From: VFZN01 sp963709325
GTDB lineage: Bacteria > Acidobacteriota > Vicinamibacteria > Vicinamibacterales > UBA2999
Assembly: GCA_963709325.1 (NCBI GenBank)
Contig: CAVPVV010000001.1
Span: forward strand, 186,001 to 250,000
DNA length: 64,000 nucleotides
Reading direction: 5' to 3'
Notes under the pieces: generated by a model
Told to the model about the DNA's origin: nothing
Databases searched by the model: none
What the model saw: the letters and a program-made list of their open reading frames with translations, nothing else
Shown here: in pieces, positions 17,428 to 27,960 of the stretch
How the letters are laid out: each line of letters starts with the position of its first letter
Position numbering within the stretch: position 1 is the first letter of the stretch
Translations under genes and position numbers: made by a program

Positions 17428-18921
17428 ATGAAGCGGCCCGCTGACGCCAGTCTGCCGACTCGCCGAACGTTTCTGGCGCTGGCGGCGGGCGCGTCCGCGT
17501 TCCCGGTTTTCGCCGGGCGCGGCGGATTCGCGCAGCCCCCGCCGGACGATCCGACAGGGCTGTCGCTGACCGACGTTGCCGGGCTCGTCCGCTCGAAGAA
17601 GGTTTCACCGGTCGAACTGACGCGTGCCTGCCTCGGTCGCATCGAGCGGCTCAACCCTTCGTTGAACGCATTCATCACCGTTACCGACGTGACCGCGCTG
17701 GCCCAGGCGCGCGCCGCCGAGGCCGAGATCGTCCGTGGCAAGTGGCGCGGCCCACTGCACGGCATCCCGATCGCCCTCAAGGACAACATCGACACAGCCG
17801 GCGTGCGGACCACTGCCGCAAGCAACGTGCTGAGCGGCCGCGTGCCCGAGCAGGATGCCGAGGTCGTGATTCGCCTGAGGGCCGCCGGAGCGGTGTTGCT
17901 CGGCAAGCTCAACATGCACGAGTTCGCGTACGGCGGCACCTCGCTCGTCAGCCATTTCGGGCCGGTGCGGAACCCGTGGCGCAAGGACTACATCACCGGC
18001 GGCTCGTCCGGCGGATCCGCGGCCGCCCTCGCCGCGGGGCTGTGCTTCGGCGCGCTCGGCACCGACACGGGCGGATCCATCCGGCTGCCCGCCTCGTTCT
18101 GCGGCATCGCCGGGCTGAAGCCCACCTACGGGCGCGTCAGCCTGCGCGGCGTGCTGCCGCTGGCCTGGTCGCTCGATCACATCGGGCCGATGGCGCGCTC
18201 GGTGGCCGACCTGGCGGCGATGCTCCAGGCGATAGCCGGCTACGACGAAGCCGATGCCACGAGTGTCGATAAGGCCGTGCCCGACTATGCAAGGGCGCTC
18301 GCCGAGCGCGTTCGGCCGTTTCGTCTCGGGGTGCCGCGCGAGTACGCCTCGTCGCTCGACCCTGAGGTTGACTCCGCGTTCCGGGATGCGCTGGTCACTC
18401 TGAAGGGCGTCTCTGCCGGGATCCAGGACATCTCGTTCCCGCTCGCCTCGGACGATCGAACGACGATTCGGGCCGCCGAGGCATGGGTCTATCACGTCAT
18501 GACGGTGGCCAAGACGCCGGACTTGTACGATCCGGAGACGCTGTCCCGTATCCGTGCGGGAGAGACGATCGGCGCCGTCGCCTACATCGAGGCGCACCGC
18601 CGCATGGAGCGGCTCCGACGCGAGATCGCCACGACGTTCAAGAACGTGGACATCCTGGCCACGCCAACGGTTCCGATCCTGCCGACGCCGGCTGCCGCGA
18701 CGCCGGCCGACGACACGCCGCGAATCCGCAACGTGGCGCCCTTCAACCTGAATGGACTGCCGGCACTCTCCATCCCCTGTGGCTTCTCGTCCACCGGCCT
18801 TCCGATCGGTCTCCAGCTGGTTGGCCCGCCATGGGGCGAGGAACGGCTGCTGGCAATCGCCACGGCTTACGAGAAGGCGACTGCGTGGCATAATCGACGG
18901 CCCGCCGAGGGTTCGGCCTGA
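17428..18921 (+). CDS. Amidase-signature family amidase, Tat-exported
   Basis: A 497-residue amidase of the GatA/AS family. TRRTFLALAAGASAFPVF is a twin-arginine signal, so this is not the cytoplasmic GatA subunit. The Ser-cisSer-Lys triad is visible: Lys in IALKDNID (about 117), the linker Ser in GGSSGGS (about 191-197), and nucleophile Ser in DTGGSIRLPAS (about 216). It hydrolyses a carboxamide or aryl amide in the periplasm. Length and C-terminus (PIGLQLVGPPWGEERLL) are complete. It is part of the same-strand hydrolase run. Confidence 0.87.
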   Translation: MKRPADASLPTRRTFLALAAGASAFPVFAGRGGFAQPPPDDPTGLSLTDVAGLVRSKKVSPVELTRACLGRIERLNPSLNAFITVTDVTALAQARAAEAEIVRGKWRGPLHGIPIALKDNIDTAGVRTTAASNVLSGRVPEQDAEVVIRLRAAGAVLLGKLNMHEFAYGGTSLVSHFGPVRNPWRKDYITGGSSGGSAAALAAGLCFGALGTDTGGSIRLPASFCGIAGLKPTYGRVSLRGVLPLAWSLDHIGPMARSVADLAAMLQAIAGYDEADATSVDKAVPDYARALAERVRPFRLGVPREYASSLDPEVDSAFRDALVTLKGVSAGIQDISFPLASDDRTTIRAAEAWVYHVMTVAKTPDLYDPETLSRIRAGETIGAVAYIEAHRRMERLRREIATTFKNVDILATPTVPILPTPAAATPADDTPRIRNVAPFNLNGLPALSIPCGFSSTGLPIGLQLVGPPWGEERLLAIATAYEKATAWHNRRPAEGSA

Positions 18922-18931
18922 AGGAGCGCAG

Positions 18932-19747
18932 GTGACTCGCAAGTGCGTGCCGATGATTCACGTGCCTGACGTGCAAGCGACCGCCGCGTGGTACGAAACG
19001 ATCGGGTTTCGGATCGTGCAGACGGCTGGGGGCGAGGACCGCAGGCTCAGCTTCGCCCGGCTCGTATACGGCGACAGCGAGGTGATGTTCAACATCGGCG
19101 GAGTCCCGAGCAGCGCTCGCCGCCGTGAGGTCGATCTCTACGTCTACGCTGAGGACGTGGACGGCCTGCACGCCACGCTCGAAGACCGGGTAGACATTGT
19201 CGAGGGCCCGCACGACACGTTCTATGGCATGCGCGAGCTGATCGTGCGCGACCTGAACCGCTTCTGGATCACGTTCGGCGAGCCAAGCGCCGCGGCCAGG
19301 CTGCTCGGCGGCATTGCCGAGGGCGACCTGGCCGCGGTGCAGGTCGCGGTCACCAGGCCGGGCCTCTCGGCCGACCTGCTGACGGTAGGCTTGATGAAGG
19401 CATTGCACGCGTCGCAGCCGAACCAGGCCATCGTGCGTGTTCTGGGCGAGGCCGGCGCCGCCAAACCGCGGATTGCACCGGACCAGCTGCGGCAGCACGA
19501 AGGCACCTACGCACGCGATGGTGGAGGTCATGTGCGGGTGCTTCTCCGTGACGGCCTGCTGCGCGCCTTCACTGAAGACGGCTTCGGCGCGCACCTCGTG
19601 CCGATCGACGAGACGTCGTTCCGCCCGCTCGAATTCGGAACCACCACTGTCACGTTCGGCTGCGAAGGCAGTGCGGCCACGATGACGTTCTCTCACGGCG
19701 CTCACCAGGAGCGTCACACACGCGTCCAGGATGCAGGCCAGCGCTGA
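18932..19747 (+). CDS. VOC (glyoxalase-like) domain protein with C-terminal lipocalin-like segment
   Basis: A 271-residue protein. Residues 1 to about 125 are one vicinal-oxygen-chelate module: VPMIHVPDVQATAAWYETIGF at the start, then EVMFNIGG, DLYVYAEDVDGLH and ELIVRDLNRFWITFGEP. The middle (about 128-180) is helical and vaguely ankyrin-like. The last 85 residues, from QLRQHEGTYARDG, resemble the beta-strand add-on seen after beta-lactamase-like serine hydrolases. GTG 18932 is chosen because AAGGAG lies six bases upstream. The fusion is unusual and no function is assigned. Confidence 0.7.
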   Translation: MTRKCVPMIHVPDVQATAAWYETIGFRIVQTAGGEDRRLSFARLVYGDSEVMFNIGGVPSSARRREVDLYVYAEDVDGLHATLEDRVDIVEGPHDTFYGMRELIVRDLNRFWITFGEPSAAARLLGGIAEGDLAAVQVAVTRPGLSADLLTVGLMKALHASQPNQAIVRVLGEAGAAKPRIAPDQLRQHEGTYARDGGGHVRVLLRDGLLRAFTEDGFGAHLVPIDETSFRPLEFGTTTVTFGCEGSAATMTFSHGAHQERHTRVQDAGQR

Positions 19748-19790
19748 CGCTGGACGTTCGACTCACAACCCACTCTCGAACAGGACCCAA

Positions 19791-20801
<1,011 letters not shown>

Positions 20802-20819
20802 AGGCGGTTGAGGGAGGCC

Positions 20820-22268
20820 ATGCCAACGCGCCGCGATGCCATCCGGTCGCTGGCGGCAACCAGCGCGCTCGCGGCCGCCGGTTCCGGGACGAATGTCTTC
20901 GCGGCGCAGCCCGGCAGCGAGCTCTTCATCGGTGGCGGCCGGATCGTCAATGCCGATGGCGTCCGCGAAGCCGACGTGCGCATCATCGGCGAGTCGATTG
21001 CCGAAGTCGGCGCTCGGCTGATGCCCGCCGCCGGAGCGCGAGTCATCGATGCTGCCGGCCGGCTGGTCATGCCGGGTGGCATCGATCCGCACACTCACCT
21101 CCATCCGTCGTTCGTCGACGATCTCACCAGCGGCTCGATGGCGGCGCTCGCCGGCGGCATTACGACGGTGGGGACCTTCGCGACGCCGGACACGGGGGAG
21201 ACGCCGCTGGCGGCGCTCGATCGCATGGAGGCGCGGGTCCGGGCCGAGGCGATCGCCGACGTCATCCTGCATCTGTCGTCCTGGCCGCCCTCGTCTGAGC
21301 TGACCGCCGCCATCCCGGCGCTCGTGCACCGCGGCCAGCCGAGCGTCAAGGTGTATCTCACGCGCGCGGACTTCGGGGCGCGGCTGCACGACTTCATCCC
21401 GCAACTCGAGGCAGCACGGGATGCGGGTGTGGTGACGCTCGCGCACTGTGAAGACGGGGCGCTGCTCGCCGCCGCGGTGCGGAGGCTCACTGCCGAAGGC
21501 CGCACGTCGCTTCGTGACTACGCCGCCAGCCGGCCGCTCATCGCCGAGGTGGCCGCGACCGAACAGATGGCCGACCTTTGCGAAGACGTCGGCGGCCCGG
21601 TCTATGTCGTTCATCTGTCTTCGGCACGCGCGCTCGAGGTCTGTCAGAAGGCCAGGAAGCGTGCTCCGCTCCGTGTCGAGACGCGCCCGATGTACCTGCA
21701 CCTGACGCTCGATCGCATGCAGGGGCCGGACGCGCCGCTCTACGTGGGGCAGCCGCCGCTCCGGGAACAAGCGGATCGTGACGCGCTCTGGCGAGGCCTT
21801 GCCGACGGCTCGATCGACGTGCTCGCCACCGATCACGCGCCGTGGACGCGCGCGCAGAAGATGGATCCTGCCTTGACGATCGCGCGGGTCCGTCCCGGTG
21901 TCAGCGATTTGCAGTTCATGCTGCCGATGTATTTCTCCGAGGGAGTTCGCGGCCGCGGGCTGCCGCTGACTCGATTCGTCGAGACGACCTCCACCAACGC
22001 CGCGAAGATCTTCGGCCTCTACCCGAGGAAGGGCGTGATTGGCCAGGGCGCCGACGCCGACGTTGTCGTGTGGGACCCGGAACGGCCGGGAACGGTGACG
22101 GCCGAGGCCGACCTGTCGAACTCCGACTACTCAGTGTATGAAGGGTGGAAAGTGACCGGTTGGCCGGCGATCACGATTCGCCGCGGCGAAGTCGTGTTCG
22201 AGAACGGGCGAAATACGGGGAAGGCTGGGACCGGTCGGCTGGCGCGTCGTGACGCGTGGCACCGCTGA
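20820..22268 (+). CDS. Dihydropyrimidinase/hydantoinase-like amidohydrolase with Tat-type signal
   Basis: A 482-residue amidohydrolase. PTRRDAIRSLAATSALAAAGSG is a twin-arginine signal. GGIDPHTHLHPSF carries the HxH metal ligands, PSVKVYLT the bridging Lys, LAHCEDGALL and VVHLSSARALEV further His, and LATDHAPWT the catalytic Asp. This is the cyclic-amidase pattern of D-hydantoinase and dihydropyrimidinase, which open hydantoin or pyrimidine rings. ATG 20820 is preferred because GGGAGG lies just upstream. An exported hydantoinase is unusual, since the characterised enzymes are cytoplasmic. Confidence 0.85.
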   Translation: MPTRRDAIRSLAATSALAAAGSGTNVFAAQPGSELFIGGGRIVNADGVREADVRIIGESIAEVGARLMPAAGARVIDAAGRLVMPGGIDPHTHLHPSFVDDLTSGSMAALAGGITTVGTFATPDTGETPLAALDRMEARVRAEAIADVILHLSSWPPSSELTAAIPALVHRGQPSVKVYLTRADFGARLHDFIPQLEAARDAGVVTLAHCEDGALLAAAVRRLTAEGRTSLRDYAASRPLIAEVAATEQMADLCEDVGGPVYVVHLSSARALEVCQKARKRAPLRVETRPMYLHLTLDRMQGPDAPLYVGQPPLREQADRDALWRGLADGSIDVLATDHAPWTRAQKMDPALTIARVRPGVSDLQFMLPMYFSEGVRGRGLPLTRFVETTSTNAAKIFGLYPRKGVIGQGADADVVVWDPERPGTVTAEADLSNSDYSVYEGWKVTGWPAITIRRGEVVFENGRNTGKAGTGRLARRDAWHR

Positions 22269-22300
22269 GACGAGCCGGTTCCTGACAGGAGGCGACAACG

Positions 22301-23722
22301 ATGCAACGGCGCACTTGGTTACTCGTAGCGATCACGATTGCAACGGCATTGCCCGTGGCCCAGCCGCCACTACGCGCCGATGGTCCGGCCGACGCAGCAC
22401 TCAGCGGGCGCATCGACGAATTCGTTCGCGCCGAGATGAAGCGGCAGCGTGTGCCAGGCGTGGCGGTCGGCATCGTCAAGGACGGTGCCGTGGTGAAAGC
22501 GCAGGGCTACGGCGTCGCGAATCTGGAGCACGACGTCGCCGTGACGCCGGACACGATCTTCGAGTCCGGGTCGCTCGGCAAGCAGTTCACCGCGACCGCC
22601 GTCATGCTGCAGGTGGAAGATGGGAAGCTGTCGCTGTCCGACACGCTTGATCGATTCTTCCCTGAGGCGCCGCCGGCCTGGCATGGAGTCACGATTCGTC
22701 ACCTGCTGACCCACACCTCCGGGCTGCCCGATTACGTGAGCGGGATGATCGACGAGCGGCGCGACTACACTGAAGATGAACTCGCGCGCTTCGCCTACAA
22801 GCTGACCCTGGAGTTCGCGCCAGGGTCGCGATGGAACTACAGCAACACCGGCTACCTGCTCCTCGGCATCATCGTGCACAAGGTGTCGGGCGCGTTCTAC
22901 GGCGATGTCCTCGCTGAACGCGTCTTCCGGCCCATCGGCATGAAGACGACGCGCGTGATCAGCGAGGCCGACATCGTCGCTCACCGAGCCGCGGGCTACC
23001 GACTGGTCAAGGGTGAGGTGAAGAACCAGGAATGGGTGTCGCCGACGCTCAATACGACGGCTGACGGGTCCCTCTACTTCTCGCTTCGCGACATGCTCGC
23101 GTGGGACGAGGCGGTCCGCTCTCGCGCGGTGCTGAAAGGCGACAGCTGGCGCGAAATTCTGACTCCGCTCACGCTGACCAGCGGCAAGAGCTACCCGTAC
23201 GGGTTCGGGTGGAGCATCGAGAGGCGAGGCGGCCAGCCACTCCATGAGCACGGCGGATCGTGGCAGGGCTTCAAGACGCAGTTTTCGCGGTTCATCGGTG
23301 AGCAGCTGTCGGTCGTCGTATTGGCAAACCTGGCGGAAGCCGATCCAGCGGTCTTCGCGGACGGGATTGCCGCGATCGTCAACCCGGAACTGGCGGTGCC
23401 GCCGCTCGCCTCGATCGATGATCGCGATCCGGCAGTCACGAAGCGGGCCGCAGCGTTGCTGGAATCGGCGAGAGCCGGCAGCCTCGCGCCGGCCGACTTC
23501 GCCTACCTGCGTGCCGGCTTCTTCCCCAGTGGCGCAGAGCGTATGCAGGAGCGGCTCCGCACGCTCGGGGCGGTGCAGAAGCTTGCCCTCGTCGGGCGCG
23601 AGGACCTGGGTGACGATCGCGTGTTCACCTACATGGTCACGTTTGCCGGCGGAACCCGCCGCTATACCATCGCGCTCGCACCGGACCAGCGGCTGTCGAG
23701 ATTCAGCCTCTCGGAGCCCTAG
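22301..23722 (+). CDS. Serine hydrolase, class C beta-lactamase-related, exported
   Basis: A 473-residue protein with a Sec signal (1-26). The penicillin-binding fold is shown by SLGKQ (SxxK, about 90-94), NYSNTGY (YxN, about 180) and HEHGGSW (KTG-equivalent HxG). Such proteins include D-aminopeptidases, esterases and beta-lactamase homologues. A C-terminal segment after about residue 365 adds the small beta domain common in acidobacterial members. GGAGG lies seven bases before the ATG. True beta-lactamase activity is not implied. Confidence 0.84.
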   Translation: MQRRTWLLVAITIATALPVAQPPLRADGPADAALSGRIDEFVRAEMKRQRVPGVAVGIVKDGAVVKAQGYGVANLEHDVAVTPDTIFESGSLGKQFTATAVMLQVEDGKLSLSDTLDRFFPEAPPAWHGVTIRHLLTHTSGLPDYVSGMIDERRDYTEDELARFAYKLTLEFAPGSRWNYSNTGYLLLGIIVHKVSGAFYGDVLAERVFRPIGMKTTRVISEADIVAHRAAGYRLVKGEVKNQEWVSPTLNTTADGSLYFSLRDMLAWDEAVRSRAVLKGDSWREILTPLTLTSGKSYPYGFGWSIERRGGQPLHEHGGSWQGFKTQFSRFIGEQLSVVVLANLAEADPAVFADGIAAIVNPELAVPPLASIDDRDPAVTKRAAALLESARAGSLAPADFAYLRAGFFPSGAERMQERLRTLGAVQKLALVGREDLGDDRVFTYMVTFAGGTRRYTIALAPDQRLSRFSLSEP

Positions 23723-23724
23723 CG

Positions 23725-24372
23725 ATGTTTGTCGGGCACCTTGCGGCGGCGTTCGGCGCGCGCGCGGCCGAGCCGCGGGTCCCGCTCTCGGCGGCGGTTG
23801 CCGCCGCCTTTGCGCTCGACATGCTCTGGCCGATCCTGCTGCTCCTCGGTGCGGAGTCGGTGCGGGTCCATCCCGGCGACACGGCGTTCACGAACCTCGC
23901 CTTCGATTCGTATCCCTGGAGCCATTCACTGGCGATGGTGCTCTTGTGGTCGGCTGCGGCTGCCCTCGTTGCCCGGCGCCGCCTGGGCGTGGCGCGTGCG
24001 GCCGCAATCGTCGGCGCATTGGTGCTCAGTCACTGGGTCCTTGATTTCGTGACCCACCGTCCCGACCTGCCGCTCTGGCCGTCCGGCCCGCTGGTCGGAT
24101 GGGGACTCTGGCAATCGATTCCCGGCACCATCGCGGTAGAGGGGTCGCTGCTCGCCCTCGGGCTCGCGGCGTACCTACGGGTCACCGCTGCTCGTGACTC
24201 GGCAGGGCGCTGGGCGCTGGCCGCCCTCGTCGCGCTCACGACCGCGATGTGGATCACGCAACCCTGGACCTCGCCGCCGCCGTCATCCACCGCGATCGCG
24301 CTCGGCTCGCTGGTGCTCTGGCTGCTGCCGCTCTGGGCCGGGTGGATCGACAGGCATCGCCGGCCGCTGTGA
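23725..24372 (+). CDS. YdjM-like membrane-bound putative metal-dependent hydrolase
   Basis: A 215-residue integral membrane protein with five or six hydrophobic helices. The opening MFVGHLAAAFG and later DSYPWSHSLAM and LSHWVLDFVTH give the conserved His/Asp residues of the YdjM/LexA-binding membrane hydrolase family. The substrate is unknown. It starts two bases after the previous stop. Confidence 0.75.
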   Translation: MFVGHLAAAFGARAAEPRVPLSAAVAAAFALDMLWPILLLLGAESVRVHPGDTAFTNLAFDSYPWSHSLAMVLLWSAAAALVARRRLGVARAAAIVGALVLSHWVLDFVTHRPDLPLWPSGPLVGWGLWQSIPGTIAVEGSLLALGLAAYLRVTAARDSAGRWALAALVALTTAMWITQPWTSPPPSSTAIALGSLVLWLLPLWAGWIDRHRRPL

Positions 24373-24388
24373 CAGAATCGCCGCGAAC

Positions 24389-25252
24389 ATGACCGCGTTC
24401 GCGCCCCGATCGTTCGAGTACGAAGGTTGCCGGCTCGCGTATTACGTCGAGGGCAGTGGCCCCCCGGTGATCTTCATCCAGGGAGTGGGCGTGCACGGCC
24501 GGGGCTGGGCGCCGCAAATCGAAGGGCTCCGCTCGCGGTTCACCTGCCTCTGCTTCGACAACCGCGGTATGGCCAGGAGCCAGCCGGCGGCGCGGCCGAT
24601 TTCGGTGGAGCAGATGGCGGCGGATGCGCTCGCCTTGATGGATCGCGAGCGATGGGAATCGGCGCACCTCGTCGGCCACTCGCTGGGCGGGCCGATCGCC
24701 ATGCAGATGGCCCTCGATCACTCCGCGCGCGTGCGCAGCCTCTCGCTCCTCTGTACGGTGGCGCGCGGCGCGGACGCGACCCGATTGAGCTGGCGCCTGC
24801 TCACGGTCGGACTTCGCTCGCGGATCGGGCCGCGCGCAGCACGGCGACGCGCGTTTCTCGAGCTCGTCATGCCGCCCGGCAGTGTCACGCGGTCCGGCGC
24901 GGCACAGACCGCCTCAGAACTGGCGGAGCTGTTCGGTCACGATCTGGCCGACCAGCCGGAGATCGCGATGCCACAACTGCGCGCGCTGCGCCGGTTCGAC
25001 GCTACCGGACGCCTGTTGCGCCTGGCCTCGATACCGACCCTCGTCGTCAGCGCCACTCACGACCCGATTGCGCCGCCGCAGTCTGGGCGAGCGCTCGCCG
25101 ACGGCGTACCGGGCGCGAAGTTTGTCGAGATCGAGGACGCCTCGCACGGCCTGCCGATCCAGCATGCGGCGCGCGTGAACGGTGTGCTGCTCGATCACTT
25201 CGAGGCGGTCGAAGCCGGGCGAAGCCTCGGACGAGCCGCGGAGGTTTCCTGA
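24389..25252 (+). CDS. Alpha/beta-fold hydrolase
   Basis: A 287-residue cytoplasmic alpha/beta hydrolase. IQGVGVHG is the HG-like oxyanion loop, GHSLGG carries nucleophile Ser (about 98), SATHDPIAPP the Asp and EDASHGLPIQ the His. It resembles 3-oxoadipate enol-lactonase and haloperoxidase-like enzymes. The TGA overlaps the ATG of the next gene. A CAGAAT hexamer lies 10 nt before the start. Confidence 0.82.
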   Translation: MTAFAPRSFEYEGCRLAYYVEGSGPPVIFIQGVGVHGRGWAPQIEGLRSRFTCLCFDNRGMARSQPAARPISVEQMAADALALMDRERWESAHLVGHSLGGPIAMQMALDHSARVRSLSLLCTVARGADATRLSWRLLTVGLRSRIGPRAARRRAFLELVMPPGSVTRSGAAQTASELAELFGHDLADQPEIAMPQLRALRRFDATGRLLRLASIPTLVVSATHDPIAPPQSGRALADGVPGAKFVEIEDASHGLPIQHAARVNGVLLDHFEAVEAGRSLGRAAEVS

Positions 25253-26583
25253 TGCGAGTGTCACGTGGAACGTGGTTCTGGCTGGCTCTTGGGCTGTCGG
25301 CCTGGAGCGGAGCGGTGATTGCAGGCCGTCAGAATCGCATCGACGTGGTGACCCCGAACGCTCCGGAGCTTGCCGCGTTTGGAACGGAGGCCATTGGCGT
25401 CCGGACGATTACCGTCGTGGATCGGAACCGGCCCGACATCCTGAACACCAAAGAGGATGGCCCGACGGCCCGATACGATCGTCCGCTCACCCTGGAGATC
25501 TGGTACCCGGCCGCGCTCGCTGCTGGCCAACATGCTGGAGGGGTCTACCAGGTCGTCACTCGAGATCCGAAGATTCACGCCGCGCTTTCGGGACAAGCGG
25601 TGCGCGACGCCGCCCCGCAGACCTCGGCTGCGCCCTTTCCGCTGGTGATCATCTCGCACGGGTACCCAGGCGACCGCTTCCTGCTGAGCCACCTCGGCGA
25701 GAACCTCGCGAGCAAAGGCTACGTCGTCGTCTCGATCGATCACACCGACAGCACCTACATCGATCAGAAGGCGTTTGCCAGCACGCTCTACAACCGGCCG
25801 CTCGATCAATTGTTCGTGCTGGCTGAGATCGATCGGTTGTCGCGCTCGATCGAGGCGTCCCAATTCCTTCGCGGCCTGGTGGACGCGAGCCGAACCGGAG
25901 TTGTCGGCTACTCGATGGGCGGCTACGGCGTGGTCAACGCGATTGGCGGCGGGTTCAGCGCAGCCAGCGAGACGTTCAGGGGTGCGCCTCCCAATCACCT
26001 GCTCGCAGAACGCGGCGCGGCCAACCCCACCTATCGGGACACGGTCGATTCGCGAATCAAGGCCGCTGTCGCGATCGGACCATGGGGAATGCAGCTTGGC
26101 TTCTGGGATAGCGCCGGCCTGAGGGGAATCCACACGCCGGTCCTGTTCGTCGCCGGGAGTGTGGACGATGTCTCCGGTTACGAGAAGGGGACGCGAGCCA
26201 TCTTCGAGGGCACGGTCAACGCGGATCGCTATCTGCTCACGTTCCTCGGCGCGAACCACAACGCGGCGGCGCCGCATCCGGCGCCGGTCGAAGTGCTCGG
26301 CGTGGACGCCTCATCCGCCGCCTATGCGCACTACGCCGATGCGGTGTGGGACACCACGCGGATGAACAACATCCTGCAGCACTTCGTGACCGCGCACTTC
26401 GATCGGTATCTGAAGGGGGAACCAGGAAAGGCGGTGTACTTCGACGTTGTGCCGAACGGCAAGGATGCCGTCTGGGCGATGGGCGCCGACGGCGCGCCGC
26501 AGGCGGCCCACACCTACTGGAAGGGCTTCAGGCGCGGGACCGCGGTCGGCCTGATGCTCGAGCACCGGCGGGCTGGCGAGTAG
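25252..26583 (+). CDS. Exported alpha/beta hydrolase of the PAF-acetylhydrolase/dienelactone type
   Basis: A 443-residue protein with a Sec signal (about 1-25). ISHGYPGDRFLLSHLGENLASKGYVVVSIDH is the segment typical of platelet-activating-factor acetylhydrolase-like esterases; GYSMGGYG holds the nucleophile, AGSVDDVSG the acid and GANHNAAAP the His. It probably cleaves an ester in the periplasm. It is the last gene of the plus-strand hydrolase run, ending six bases before the convergent selA stop. Confidence 0.8.
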   Translation: MRVSRGTWFWLALGLSAWSGAVIAGRQNRIDVVTPNAPELAAFGTEAIGVRTITVVDRNRPDILNTKEDGPTARYDRPLTLEIWYPAALAAGQHAGGVYQVVTRDPKIHAALSGQAVRDAAPQTSAAPFPLVIISHGYPGDRFLLSHLGENLASKGYVVVSIDHTDSTYIDQKAFASTLYNRPLDQLFVLAEIDRLSRSIEASQFLRGLVDASRTGVVGYSMGGYGVVNAIGGGFSAASETFRGAPPNHLLAERGAANPTYRDTVDSRIKAAVAIGPWGMQLGFWDSAGLRGIHTPVLFVAGSVDDVSGYEKGTRAIFEGTVNADRYLLTFLGANHNAAAPHPAPVEVLGVDASSAAYAHYADAVWDTTRMNNILQHFVTAHFDRYLKGEPGKAVYFDVVPNGKDAVWAMGADGAPQAAHTYWKGFRRGTAVGLMLEHRRAGE

Positions 26584-26589
26584 TTCCGC

Positions 26590-27942
26590 TCACCACCGCA
26601 GCACGGCGGCGAGCTGGCCGTCGAGATCCTCCGGAATGGTGCGCAGATCCAGGACGACACGATCGTCGAGGATGCGCGCGACCAGCGGCGTCTCGAGGCC
26701 GCGGAGCCGCGCTTCGAGAGCGGCTGCGCTCAGCTCATCGCGTTCCAGCGCAAGCAACACAGTGGGCAGTTGCACACCGGGAGCGCTGCCGCCTCCGACG
26801 GCGGAGCTGCCGCTGACGAGCGCGACACGCCAGCCGGACTCGACGAGCTGCTCGGCGAGTGCGCGCGCTCGCGCTTCGATGGCGTCCACGTCGAGCGTGA
26901 GCATCCGTCGCACCGGCACGGTCTCGTGGGCACGGCCAGCCAGGTACTCGATCAGCGTCGCTTCGAGCGCGGCGTAGGTCAGCTTGTCAACGCGGAACGC
27001 GCGCATCAGGGGGTGTGTCCGGAGCGTTTCGACCAGCGCCGCACGTCCGACGAGAATCCCGGCCTGCGGGCCGCCGAGCAGCTTGTCGCCGCTGAAGCAC
27101 ACGAGATCGACGCCCGCGGTGAGCGACGCTCGCACCATCGGCTCGTCGGCCAGCGGGGTGTCGAGGTTGCCGCTGCCGAGGTCTTCGACCACCGGGATTG
27201 AGAGCCGGCGTCCCGCGGCAACCAGCATCGCCAGGCTGGGACGTTCGGTGAAGCCTTCGACGCGGAAGTTCGACGGATGCACCCGGAGAATCAGGGCGGT
27301 CTTCGGCCCCGCCGCCGCGGTGTAGTCCGGCACGCGGGTGCGGTTCGTGGTGCCGACCTCGCGCAGGATCGCTCCGGACTGGGCCATGACGTCGGGGACC
27401 CGAAAGCCGCCGCCGATCTCGACCAACTCGCCGCGAGAGATCAACACCTCCCGTCCCCGCGCGAGAGCGGCGAGCATCAACAGCGTAGCGGCGGCGTTGT
27501 TGTTGACGACCACCGCGGCCTCGGCGCCGGTCAGCGCCGTCAGCAGTGCCTCGGCGTGAACGGTTCTCGAACCCCGCGTTCCCCGCTCGAGGTCGTATTC
27601 GAGGTTGGTGTAGCCGCCGGCGGTGTCGCGGATGCGCTCGATGGCCGCGGCCGCCAGCGGGGCGCGACCGAGATTCGTGTGGACGATCACGCCGGTCGCG
27701 TTCAACACGCGCCGCAGCGATCCGCGCGCGGCGACGGCGAGCCTGGCGGCGGCATCGGCCTCGATCGCTTCGGCGAGATCGGCCGGAGCCGGCTCTCGGG
27801 CGACCAGCCGCCGGCGGAGCGCCTCGGTCGCGCCGCGCAGCGCGTCGCGCACCGCCATCGCGCCGTGCGCCTGTTCCAGCGCGGCCACGGCGGGCCGCTG
27901 CTTCAACTGATCGATCGACGGCAGATCGCGCGGAGAGGGCAC
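26590..27942 (-). CDS. selA: L-seryl-tRNA(Sec) selenium transferase
   Basis: A 450-residue fold-type I PLP enzyme that converts seryl-tRNA(Sec) to selenocysteyl-tRNA(Sec) using selenophosphate. The N-terminal tRNA-binding helices (1-60) are present, which separates it from short SelA-like enzymes. NATGVIVHTNLGRAPL, GEAAVVVNN-type sequence and VCFSGDKLLGGPQAG (PLP Lys near 285) are diagnostic. The start is GTG, with TATGAA six bases before it. The usual partner selB is not adjacent, and no selD or tRNA-Sec gene is visible in the window. The 330-bp spacer upstream is filled with tandem repeats. Confidence 0.9.
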   Translation of the reverse strand: MPSPRDLPSIDQLKQRPAVAALEQAHGAMAVRDALRGATEALRRRLVAREPAPADLAEAIEADAAARLAVAARGSLRRVLNATGVIVHTNLGRAPLAAAAIERIRDTAGGYTNLEYDLERGTRGSRTVHAEALLTALTGAEAAVVVNNNAAATLLMLAALARGREVLISRGELVEIGGGFRVPDVMAQSGAILREVGTTNRTRVPDYTAAAGPKTALILRVHPSNFRVEGFTERPSLAMLVAAGRRLSIPVVEDLGSGNLDTPLADEPMVRASLTAGVDLVCFSGDKLLGGPQAGILVGRAALVETLRTHPLMRAFRVDKLTYAALEATLIEYLAGRAHETVPVRRMLTLDVDAIEARARALAEQLVESGWRVALVSGSSAVGGGSAPGVQLPTVLLALERDELSAAALEARLRGLETPLVARILDDRVVLDLRTIPEDLDGQLAAVLRW

Positions 27943-27960
27943 GACTGTTTCATATCACGG

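Noticed and set aside
17428..18921. GatA subunit of the tRNA amidotransferase
   Set aside because: The Tat signal and absence of gatB or gatC nearby favour a secreted amidase.
26590..27942. A tRNA-Sec gene near selA
   Set aside because: No long-acceptor tRNA with a TCA anticodon was found in the flanking spacers.
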